Below are positions 55,407 through 64,000 of a stretch of 64,000 nucleotides of DNA, in pieces (the first letter of the stretch is position 1; every line of letters begins with the position of its first letter). The stretch is from contig JAJEKV010000001.1 of NCBI GenBank assembly GCA_021234155.1, positions 38,238,826 through 38,302,825 of the forward strand, given 5' to 3'. Made by a program: the position numbers and the translations under genes. This DNA is from Isoetes taiwanensis (Eukaryota > Streptophyta > Lycopodiopsida > Isoetales > Isoetaceae). The notes beneath the pieces were generated by a model. That model was not told where the DNA came from, did not search any database, and was given only the letters and a program-made list of their open reading frames with translations.

Positions 55407-55685
55407 TTGTATGTTGGAGATCTTTCCAAAAAAGAAGATGAAGGTAAAGGTACTCAAATCTTTGAGGAATGGAAGGATATTTTTGCTTGGGATTATAAAG
55501 AGCTACTAGGTGTTGACGGGAGGGTTTGTGAATTTGAAATAAGAATTAAGGGAAATGAAAAACCTGTAATGCAGAAGTTAAGAAGGATAAATGTTGCTTT
55601 GCTTGACCTGATAAAAGAAGAGCTTTTTAAAATGAAAGATGCAGGTGTCATTGCAGAGATAGTAAATATTGATTGGTTAAAGGTT
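55407..55685 (+). pseudogene. Ty3/Gypsy RT N-terminus, cut at inversion breakpoint
   Basis: EEWKDIFAWDYKELLGVDG, then KPVMQKLRRIN and KEELFKMKDAGVIAEIV..DWL, is the usual lead into Gypsy RT. The similarity stops at the TTA ending 55685; the next codons (KVHIYKNY) are unrelated. Confidence 0.85.
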
Positions 55686-56244
55686 CATATTTATAAAAAT
55701 TATAGCCTATCATAAAGGGTGATCTATATGTACTATAGAAAGACTACAACACGTTGGAGTAGCCATACATTCACTAACTTTATAATAGTGAGAAGTAAGT
55801 AGGTTTCTTCATTTTTTTCCTATAAGACTACACCAAGAACCTCAATATCCCTTTTTTATCATATATTGTGTCATTTAAAAGGCTTATAGGAGAAATGTAG
55901 TGCAATAAGTTAATATTTTAAATGAACTAAAAAAAACAAGTACAAAAAGTCCTTTGATATATTTCTTTATAGTCATGACCAAACTTCGTGATATTGTCCT
56001 TCATTCATCAATAACCATCACTAGCTACATCATTGTTGAGTTTTGGACTTATACAAGTATAATAAACACACTTTTGAATATTTCAATGTGTTCATCCTGT
56101 TATATTAGATCCTGTTTAGATCTGGATAATGCGTGGTTATACTCTAGTTACACTATCTTTAAGTTGATAAAGTAAATTTCTATATAGAGTTGACTAGAAT
56201 GCATCATTTACTATCCTTGTGAGACTTATAAATGGGGTTAAAAA

Positions 56245-56275
56245 TCTATTCTATTCTATTCTATTCTATTCTATT
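56245..56275 (-). repeat. (AATAG)n microsatellite
   Basis: Six tandem CTATT units on plus. On the minus strand the run is followed by ATTTTTAACCCC, partly like the 21811 block. Confidence 0.9.
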
Positions 56276-57032
56276 GGAGCACTTTAACCTATATTTTATT
56301 TTTGAATTCTATATAATAATTTCTTTAGTTAATAACGATACTAATATAACATATGAACATCGAAAAAATTCTTTGGACTGTAACTTGTATTGTTAAGAAC
56401 TCATTGTCACAAAAATTAAGTAAAAAATTATAATCGTAAGAGAGAAATAATTCTCGAGCCTAACTAATGCAGCATTTTTAAGCAAAATAGGTTTTGGCGA
56501 CTTTAGTTGATATCAAATGATAGCAGTCAAACATGGAAACATGCAAATCAATATGTTTTATCATAATATATCAATTACTTTCATATTTAGCAAGGTTTAG
56601 ATACTTTTATACTAGAAAATTGAAGAATGTTGTTCTAGAGTTTTGTAAAAACTATCGAATTCCCCAAAGTTTGAATAATCATACGAACATAAAGGTGAAT
56701 CCAGTGGTCTTGAAATTCTTGTCTCATTAAGAATCAAGTATAGACTCAAAGAGTGATAGTAAATTTTAAAAACAAAATTTCTCTTGTGAGATATATGGGT
56801 TTAAGTGGCAGGGGTTGTGGTGGACTATTTCTGGTCCATGGACCCGAAATGGTCCCCGGGACAACTCTAGTGTTAAGTCAAGACCTCCACTCCAAGGTTG
56901 TTATTTAAAATCAAAGCCTTTACTCAAATCCTCTCTAAGTCCTAAATTGAATCTTGGATAAAAGTTTGTTTGGTTGTACTTTCAAGGACATTAATCATTC
57001 TTAAAAGCAGCCACACAAAATACAAAAATACA

Positions 57033-57145
57033 GACATTTTTCTTCATCCATGTAAAGTTCTAGGACATAATACAAAAAGAAATGCTAATTTTCTTCATCC
57101 ATATAAAGCTCTAGGACATAATACAAAAAGAAATGCTAATGATGA
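57033..57145. repeat. tandem repeat of about 56 bp, two copies
   Basis: TTTTCTTCATCCATRTAAAG, TCTAGGACATAATACAAAAA and GAAATGCTAA occur twice in direct succession. Confidence 0.9.
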
Positions 57146-57252
57146 GTTCTATATGGTATAAAAGGTAGGTGTGCTAAAAGGATAAATAGATAATAAATAA
57201 ATGAGCCCAAAGTGACATCCAATAACATATACCTATAATTATTGTTTCTGGC

Positions 57253-57311
57253 AAGAATAGAATAAAATGTATTTTATCATCCATCCACGGAGACCAATTT
57301 GCCTATGGGGG
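57253..57311 (+). repeat. AATAG microsatellite plus conserved block, third copy
   Basis: AAGAATAGAATAAAAT is followed by TTATCATCCATCCACGGAGA and CCAATTTGCCTATGGGGGC, as at 9795-9835. Confidence 0.55.
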
Positions 57312-59668
57312 CTTGGATTCTATCAATATTCGATTAATTTTTCTAGGATTTCAAACATGATGTACTGAAAATCAATATCTATATGCAATTAGTGTGATGG
57401 AGAAAATGGTGTGCCATGGAGCTTCCCTCATAGGAAGTAGGTGATCATACCCTGAATAAATGTTCAAATGGAACTTGGACCATTTCTTGTATAAATAAGG
57501 ATGCATCAAGTACAAAATAGTAATTGCAAGTCAAAAATGTGTTAATTCATTTGTTCACTATTAGTTCACTTGTTGCATATTCCCTTTGCCTTTTTAAGTT
57601 ATCACTACATGATTGATGCATGAATGTGATATCAGAAATAAAATTAATTACATGCATGCATGTTATAAGGTTGGAGGACGAAATTGCCAATAAAGATTAT
57701 CGCTTCCTTTTTCGTAATCATCAAGCCAAATGCTCACATCAAATTACAGCTTTCTAAGCATCTCTAACTAAAATCCGAACAGGTTTTCTATGATGAGAAA
57801 TTTATGGTAGTTCACTCAAGCCACATCCTTGGTCTAGCAAATTTGCAGCTCAATGCCCCATAGCTACGTGCAAAGCAAGGGCCAATTCAACACCGTGGAA
57901 GCTTCTCTACGACTTGCGCGTGAGGGTAGCTATTGTAATTCTTTCACATCGCCATGCTTGGTTCTAACCGTGCAGCCCTGTTAAAGATGAAGATCAAAAT
58001 CCCACTTCCAGGTACGCTGAGTCTGCAGCGAACATTCCACAACCGTTTTGAGTTATAAAACTCAACTATGCACCTAAATATTTATGCCAGTTGTGGCCCA
58101 AGGTTTAAAGAGTCGACTTTCATTTCTACCAGATTCACAATTCCTAGCTGCCGGACCTCCTTGAAAGCTGCGCACTAATTTCTGGCACTGCTTGCACTTC
58201 AGAACTTGCGTATAAAAATCCTGGTCTTACAAAGTACATAGTCTTTCAAAATCTCTGAGGGCAATCTTTTCCTATATAACTACACTACAATTTGAAATAA
58301 TGCCCAATTGCAATTGTACCTTAAACCCTGCACATCTGAAACTCATGCACATTTGAAACTCATGCAGATGACCATTATAAGTCTGCTTTGCTTGTGCATC
58401 TTTTGTTAGAGAGCATCTATGCAAATATTAGATGGGTTCAAGTTGGAAATAGATAACAGATTATATGTACCTTGCATAAGCTACAAACATAAAGCATGGC
58501 GGGCTCATCCTTATATTCAAGGATGAGATTCCTTCCTAAAGCATCCTCTAGGATTCCATTATACATATAAATGCTAAAGCAGTTATCTCTATCAAATGAT
58601 AAAATGGAAGCAGTTATTTAAGTTAGATGTTCTTACCTATCTTACCTATCCTGACTCTAAAGCACAATCTAAGAAACAAATTATCATGCATCAACACAAT
58701 ACTTATTGCAGCAACTTTGTCATCCGATAATTTCAAGTTGAAGGATTGACTCTTCAATTTTGGCCACCCATCTGCATACTGCATCATCTTGTATCCTAGT
58801 CTCTTGGCACTAGATTGTCTTCTAAGTAGATTGCCTTAAATTGCACATATGTGAAGCATACGTCTATTCTGTAGTTAAGACAGTTGACGTTATGGAGTTC
58901 CCAAGATCGGAATTAGCTCCCACAAATTTTAGATAGCACAAAAAATCTAAATATTAAAAAACAAAATACAAAAATTAAATAACACAAAATAACTCCCAAT
59001 CAGACCAACTCCATTGCATTTTATGCATTGCTACATCTAACACGGACAAAATGACATTATGTGCACCAACTATATTGCAATATATACCCAACGGAAACCC
59101 ACAGACCTTTGAAGGGAACTAATAAACTTGAAGATGGATTTCACCTATTACACGAAGTATGGCAAATCATATCAAGCAGAGGACTCCATCTCTGGTAACC
59201 CACTCTGCAAAGGATGATGCACTGTAATTACATGACCCTGATTATAATGTAGAAGAAACCGTGGCCACTAGCAAAAGTCATAGCTATAGTTTTGGCATGT
59301 TAAAATGGACTTATATAAGGCAAACATGCCAAGCTATACTTCAGAAATCAGTATCGAAATTTGCTAGTTACATGGTTATTATTTGGCTATCGGGTCCTAA
59401 GCATATGAGTTGTAGCCACTACACATCTGATGACCACTCCATTCAACTTAATTAGTTACATATCTTAATTGCTACAAAGGCAGCAGATGTATTATGAAGT
59501 TTTCACATGAATGTCCTATAGTCATCGTTCATGCGATTTTCAAATCAAACTGGTACTCATCATTTATGTGATTTCCAAATCAAACTGGTAGTTTTAGTCA
59601 AAACATAAGTTGACACAAAACATTACCTGCTGAAAATTGAAGGTTAAAAATCTCTGAATAACTCTATA

Positions 59669-60660
59669 GTGGTGTCTGGTTTTGAACTCCAGCAATGGCT
59701 CCGTCTTCTCCATGATTGCAACCTTTTGGAGATTAATGGTGAAGGTGCCTTTACTTGGTGTAATGGTCAAGTTGGTGGGGGTCGCGCAAGCCCTTGGCTA
59801 GATAGAGCTTACTGGAATGCAGATGCAGTTGTAGCATTTCCAGGTCTCTTTCGATTCTGTCTCAGAGACAACTCAGTTTTTCACCACCATCTGCAATTCC
59901 TTTCAGATGAGCCTTTGCAGCAGTGACGGTATGGACGGACATTTTCGCTTGAATGTAAAGTTCTTAAAGAATGCTGACTTTCAAGAAGCCTGCAAGAACA
60001 TCTGGACAACTGCCTTCGGCCGACGTGGAGGCATGACTGGCATAGTGGATGCAATTGCGGCAGTCAAAGGTTTTGCCAAAAAGTGGCGCGGAGAGTCTGC
60101 AGCAGCAGATCGTGCATTTTGGGCACCTTGTACCAGGACCTGCTCCATTCTCGACAGGGACTTTTTCCAGGTGTTCATGATCATAATATTTTGACACAGA
60201 TCCAAGCAATCGAGGCGGAGCAAATCCAGCAGACAAAGGTGAAGACAGATCTATAGTGGTTTCGTGGGCTAAGAGGCGTCGCATGACGTCAACCATGTCC
60301 TCATTGCTTTTGCGGGATGGTTCGGTGCTAACAGCCTCAAGCAACATCTGCATAACCACTTCCAAACTGTTTTTGCTGAGAAATATCTTCCCTTTCAATC
60401 AGAAATGCGAAATGCTATTTTGTCTAGGATTTTCCCCGTCATCTCTGATGAGCGGTGCATGTCAATAGAGGCAGCTATGACAACTGACGATTTAGGTTCG
60501 CAGTCTTTGAACTGAAAAGAGGCAAATGCCCAGGTTTGGATGGTTTGCCATTTGAGTTCTTCCAGGAGCATTAGGAATGGCTGGAGCCCGATGTGTATGA
60601 TGCTTTCTGTGATGGCGGTCCACTGCTTTAGATAGAATTCTAAACACAGGTGCCATCTCA
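59669..60660 (+). pseudogene. LINE ORF2, endonuclease end, linker and RT start, frameshifted
   Basis: 59669-59926 shows EINGEGAFTWCNGQVGGGRA and LDRAYWN (endonuclease end). 59930-60194 shows the linker. At about 60515-60590 a KRGKCPGLDGLPFEFFQEH block marks the RT start, in another frame and with a stop. Confidence 0.75.
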
Positions 60661-60717
60661 CTCATCCCCAAGGTCAAGGATCCTCAGACTATTTCAGACT
60701 AGCGGCCCATCACCTTA

Positions 60718-62601
60718 TTGTCATATGTATATATGATGTTCGCCAAGGCTTTTGCAGAGCGGGTGAAGGACATCTTGGCAGAGTCCATCTCAACAACCCA
60801 ATCAGGTTTTCTTCCAAAACGATGCATTCTGAACAATGTTGTTGCTGCTTACGAGGGAATTTATTGGGCACGTAAGCAAAACCTTCCAGTTGTATATTTT
60901 AAGCTTGATTTTGCATATGACAATGTTGGCTGGGAATTTATGCATCGATGTATGCTAAGACTGGGATTGAGGGAACAATTCATATCAGATATTATGAAGC
61001 TGCATGTCTCTGCTCGGATGACTGTTATGTTCCATAGTGAGCTGTCAGATGCCTTCTCACTTGGTCATGGTATTCGCCATGGATGCCCTTTAGCATCACT
61101 GCCTTTTACAATTGTCGCAGAGGTTTTGTCACAGTTATTCACCATTGCAACCACAGAGGGACTTCTCCATGGTCTTGCAATGGATGATGGCACACAAGAG
61201 GTCTGCAATCAATATGCAGACGACATGTTTCTCTTCCTAGTCGCTAATGTTGAAAATCTTGCAACTGCCAAAATGCTCTTAGATACTTTTTCACTGGCTT
61301 CCGATGTTCTTGTGGGTTGGCAGAAGTGTACAGCTTTATGGACATTTGATACTCCGACTTCGGCGTATGTTCATGATTATCCATGGAAATTACTTGCACA
61401 TGGACATGCCATCAAGTTGTTGGGAATTCCAGTTGGCATCCATGTTACTATGGGATTTGCATGGGAGGAGATCATTAAGGGTTTGGAGAAGCACTTGTTC
61501 TGGTGGTCCACCGCAAAGTTGTCTCTTGCGGGTCGCATTACAATGGCCAAGTCAGTCCTTAGTAGTACCCATGTTTATATGGCATCTTTACTGCTAGCCC
61601 TACAGATCAAAGTATGCGAGCTCATTGCAATAGTTTGGAACGTTATATGGGCAGGTACAGAGGAAGGTGTTGTGATTAAGGTGGCTTGGTCAAAGTGCAT
61701 CCTTCCAAAATGGGCAGGTGGTCTGAGCATGATGGACTTCTTACTGCAGAGTAAAGTTCTTATTTCAAAGTTCATTTGGAGACTCCTGAATGGTGAAGAT
61801 AACTCTTCTAGTTTACACCTTCTTAGACAAGCTCTTGGTCACTGTATATCTCTAAGCAAGAAGGTTGTCAAACCAGTCTTACCTTGGGCATTATTTAGAA
61901 CTCTGCAATCTTTTCCAAGTGCTTCTCCATTTTTGCGTGGCTTGTTGACAGCATGGGAGGGAGTCAAACATCTTTTCTGGCCATGCCCCTCTATCCACAC
62001 CTTGGAGGCTCCATGGTGGTGGGCACCACTGTCTCCAGACCCCTCAGCACCTCCATTGGCAGCATCAGTTCATCCCCTTACACAGAGACGATGGGTTATT
62101 GCAGGTGTTGTCTCTATTCAAGCATGGTATGAAGCGGGTCGCCTATTGTCTTGGCCTGAATTTCAGACAAAGTTCCTGCTCTCTTGTTGGGATGTGTCTC
62201 TATGGGAGAAGGCCGCAGAAAATTTGCCTCTTATTGTGCAAGTTGGTGTTGTTGAAAGGGTGCCATGGGACTGTCATGAAAATATTCACAAAGGCAAACA
62301 CTTTGTCAGATCAGTATATCGCCTTCTTTTAGCACCACAACCCCTTCAGTTGTCATACGGGTGGTACCTACAGGTTCTACAACCCACTTTATGTCATACA
62401 TGGCAATGGCTTTGGGATAGGTTGCTCGTCCACCCTAAAGTCTTTGTACTATGGTGGCAGGTTATCCACAGGTGCCTGCGTGTTAATGCATTCCGACATC
62501 GCTATGATCCTCACATGTCTACAGTATGCCCGCTCTGCCTTTCAGATGTCGAGACTCTTGAGCACTGTCTCTTTGATTGTCCAGAGGTTCAACCAGCATG
62601 A
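60718..62601 (+). CDS. LINE ORF2 reverse transcriptase (627 open codons, partial)
   Basis: TQSGFLPKRCILNNVVAAYE, YFKLDFAYDNVGWEF, GIRHGCPLASLPF, QYADDMFLFL, LLGIPVGIHV, LSLAGRITMAKSVL, WSKCILPKWAGGLS, and a zinc cluster CPLCLSDVETLEHCLFDCPE. Compared with LDFAKAYD in the related LINE, motif A lacks two residues (six bases), which probably inactivates it; GCPLAP has become GCPLAS. The start Met is internal, as upstream blocks lie in other frames. The frame ends where the 62604 insert begins. Confidence 0.85.
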   Translation: MSYVYMMFAKAFAERVKDILAESISTTQSGFLPKRCILNNVVAAYEGIYWARKQNLPVVYFKLDFAYDNVGWEFMHRCMLRLGLREQFISDIMKLHVSARMTVMFHSELSDAFSLGHGIRHGCPLASLPFTIVAEVLSQLFTIATTEGLLHGLAMDDGTQEVCNQYADDMFLFLVANVENLATAKMLLDTFSLASDVLVGWQKCTALWTFDTPTSAYVHDYPWKLLAHGHAIKLLGIPVGIHVTMGFAWEEIIKGLEKHLFWWSTAKLSLAGRITMAKSVLSSTHVYMASLLLALQIKVCELIAIVWNVIWAGTEEGVVIKVAWSKCILPKWAGGLSMMDFLLQSKVLISKFIWRLLNGEDNSSSLHLLRQALGHCISLSKKVVKPVLPWALFRTLQSFPSASPFLRGLLTAWEGVKHLFWPCPSIHTLEAPWWWAPLSPDPSAPPLAASVHPLTQRRWVIAGVVSIQAWYEAGRLLSWPEFQTKFLLSCWDVSLWEKAAENLPLIVQVGVVERVPWDCHENIHKGKHFVRSVYRLLLAPQPLQLSYGWYLQVLQPTLCHTWQWLWDRLLVHPKVFVLWWQVIHRCLRVNAFRHRYDPHMSTVCPLCLSDVETLEHCLFDCPEVQPA

Positions 62602-62603
62602 TC

Positions 62604-63047
62604 CTGGCTACAAGGTTTGTTTAACAGTACATTGGACTGCCGATGCATCCTCTTGGCATCCTATCCCAATGCATGGCCTCCAGCTAAATAGAGGGCATTC
62701 CATCTTGGTTCCGGTTGGCTCCTATGGTCGATATGGGAGCGTCGCAGACGCCACATCTTTCAGGCATTTATTCATCTACACGCGGTGTTATTACATGGCC
62801 CAAAAAAAGATATTGACAGCCTATGAGTGTTCCTCCCTTGAATCAGAAATAATGGAACGCATCTGGATTTATACCTTCGAATTGATTCTTATCGTTAGTC
62901 TCATATTCTGAAGTAAGTATATTGTGCTCCAGGCTCGTGCTCCTGTAGCGTCTTTTTGTGCTTACACAGTTAGATGAGACATGTAAATTTTGTACTTTTT
63001 ATCTGATTATCTGGCTTTCGTCCTTCAAAAAAAAAAAACTCTAAATA
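62604..63047 (+). other. insert ending in an A-run inside the LINE
   Basis: CPEVQ at 62597 should continue as AAWDWVRALF, which is found only at 63069. The 0.45 kb in between ends CTTCAAAAAAAAAAAA (63026-63040), so it looks like a retroposed piece, for example a SINE or a 3' LINE end. No family is recognised and no TSD matched. Confidence 0.5.
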
Positions 63048-63065
63048 AAAAACATACCTCCTCAC

Positions 63066-63376
63066 TTGCAGGCTGCCTGGGATTGGGTTAGGGCTCTGTT
63101 TCAGGTGAGATTAACTAGCAAGCAGTTGCTGCTTCATGTGTATCCTGGTGCTTGGCCGCTCTTGCGGCAGCAAGCCTTGCATCTGTGCGTGGCTGGGTTG
63201 GTGTGGCTGATTTGGAAGCGGCGGCGGTTGTGGATCTTTCAGGGGATTCAGCAGCCTACAGCCTCTCTGATTCCTCGACTCAGGTACAAGCTATTTTAAA
63301 GCTTTCTGGTGTTCCCGGGATTAGTAGAGCGGAAGTTTGCCATTTGGCGGGACTTCTTGGGTATTGTAGATGGTGA
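63066..63376 (+). pseudogene. LINE ORF2 extreme C-terminus
   Basis: AAWDWVRALFQVRLTSKQLL, LCVAGLVWLIWKRRRLWIFQ and LIPRLRYKLF match the C-terminus of the LINE at 40568-40260. A frame change near 63297 precedes the 3' UTR. Confidence 0.8.
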
Positions 63377-63794
63377 TGGTCGATTTGTACAGCAGTAGAG
63401 TTGCAGTTTTTCTGTGAGTTTGTTATGGAGTGTCGCAGTTTGGTATCGCTGTCTCTTTGGGGCAGTTCTCCTTCCTCCTCACTTGCTTTGTAACATTACC
63501 ATTCGTTTAATATATTGATGACACAGTTCTTCAAAAAAAAAAACATACCTTCAAATATGTCTTATGAGCAAATTTTTTTCTAAGCAATCAATGCCATTGC
63601 CCGAAGTTTAGATGGCTGACGATTGTTGTATACATATATGTGTGTGTCTCAGTCCCTTGTCTGCACCAATAGGCAACGACAAAATTGATTATAAGCAACA
63701 TAAGTGCAGCAAGACTCCGATTTGGAGTCTTATATCCGCGTTAATCTCGAGTGAAAATTGTGCACCCTAGTTCCCTTAAGGGTAGTTATTCCAG

Positions 63795-63906
63795 TTCTGT
63801 TAGGAATAGACTCAGTTCATTTCGAGGTCTTTAATCCCTTGTCCAATAAAGACTTTCATTTCAATTCTATTAGAAATGACCTCAGTTCGCTTAGAGGACT
63901 TGATAT
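63795..63906. repeat. imperfect tandem repeat
   Basis: TTCTRTTAGRAATR-ACTCAGTTC followed by an AGAGG/GAGGTCTT block occurs twice, about 60 bases apart. The remaining edge of the window (63542-64000) shows no gene. Confidence 0.55.
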
Positions 63907-64000
63907 CTTTATAATCGTTAATAAAGAATTTAAGTATACTATGTATATCAATCTTTAGATATTTTCTTAGATAAAGCAATTGCAATTTTAATATTAAAGA

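Larger units (their letters stand above)
50346..55685. other. putative inverted segment of 5.3 kb
   Basis: This block carries gag, protease, archaeal RNase H and the RT start on plus. The rest of the same polyprotein is on minus, starting at 50345. The RT is cut between ...VNIDWL (ending 55685) and YIVPVEKK (starting 50345), adjacent residues in Gypsy RTs. Inverting the block would put all domains on minus in the normal order. Confidence 0.7.
55686..59660. other. AT-rich region without recognisable gene
   Basis: About 4 kb. Only short frames, none with a domain. It holds the AATAG-type microsatellite at 56245-56275, a 56-bp tandem repeat at about 57033-57145 and an AATAG/CCTATGGG block at 57253-57311. 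The right side of the presumed inversion breakpoint lies at 55686. Confidence 0.5.
59665..63541 (+). mobile_element. 5'-truncated LINE, with a poly(A)-ended insert near its 3' end
   Basis: It begins in the endonuclease C-terminus, passes through RT and the zinc-finger region, and ends with an A-run at 63531-63541 after GTTTAATATATTGATGACAC. It is related to 40191-43209. AAAACATTACCT (about 59617) and AAAACATACCT (about 63538) might be an imperfect TSD. A block at 62604-63047 that ends in its own A-run separates the RT from the last part. Confidence 0.8.

Noticed and set aside
3-64000. tRNA or rRNA genes
   Set aside because: I looked for A/B-box-like GGTTCGA.. sequences and conserved rRNA blocks while reading and found none I could support. 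A tRNAscan or Rfam search would settle it.

Overview
The window looks like nuclear DNA of a land plant. It holds one intact, nine-exon plant-type phosphoinositide-specific phospholipase C gene (minus strand, 15594-19212), one decayed pentatricopeptide-repeat (PPR) gene, and otherwise almost only transposable elements and repeats. The plant L1-type LINEs with a DUF4283-like ORF1, the Ty3/Gypsy element of Tat type with an archaeal-type RNase H, and the telobox-like repeats all fit a plant. A non-seed plant such as a fern is possible, but I cannot prove it from the sequence.

Layout. 1-1319: end of a non-L1 LINE. 1840-4851: direct, inverted and tandem repeats with no convincing gene. 4852-12475: a 5'-truncated L1-type LINE interrupted by two later insertions. 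One is an unclassified element (5190-6838) with a perfect 9-bp target-site duplication (TSD). The other is a dead hAT transposon (6951-10757) with an 8-bp TSD. 12488-14310: a Copia RT relic and a PPR pseudogene. 14745-15194: a foldback repeat between direct repeats. 15594-19212: the phospholipase C gene. 19300-21395: its 5' flank, duplicated in tandem. 21401-22998: hairpins and small repeats.

23004-45328 is one LTR retrotransposon on the minus strand, with a 5-bp TSD (ATAAG) at both ends. It has been stretched from about 4.7 kb to 22.3 kb by three LINEs, each flanked by a matching 15-bp TSD: 24519-32254 (+), 32468-39303 (-) and 40191-43209 (-). With these set aside, it encodes gag, a protease and an unknown C-terminal region, and I see no reverse transcriptase.

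45440-55685 holds a second, Tat-like Ty3/Gypsy element cut in two by an apparent 5.3-kb inversion. Gag, protease, archaeal RNase H and the start of RT lie on the plus strand. The rest of RT, RNase H and an integrase start lie on the minus strand. The RT halves break at the same codon. The inverted block also carries a second copy of the unclassified element (52148-54224), which encloses what looks like the first exon of a GH19 chitinase-like gene. A LINE fragment (46565-50005) interrupts the minus-strand RT. 55686-59660 is AT-rich with no recognisable gene. 59665-63541 is another LINE of the same family as 40191-43209.

Apart from the phospholipase C gene, every coding region is broken or a fragment. 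The main interest is the order of insertions, which can be read from the TSDs.
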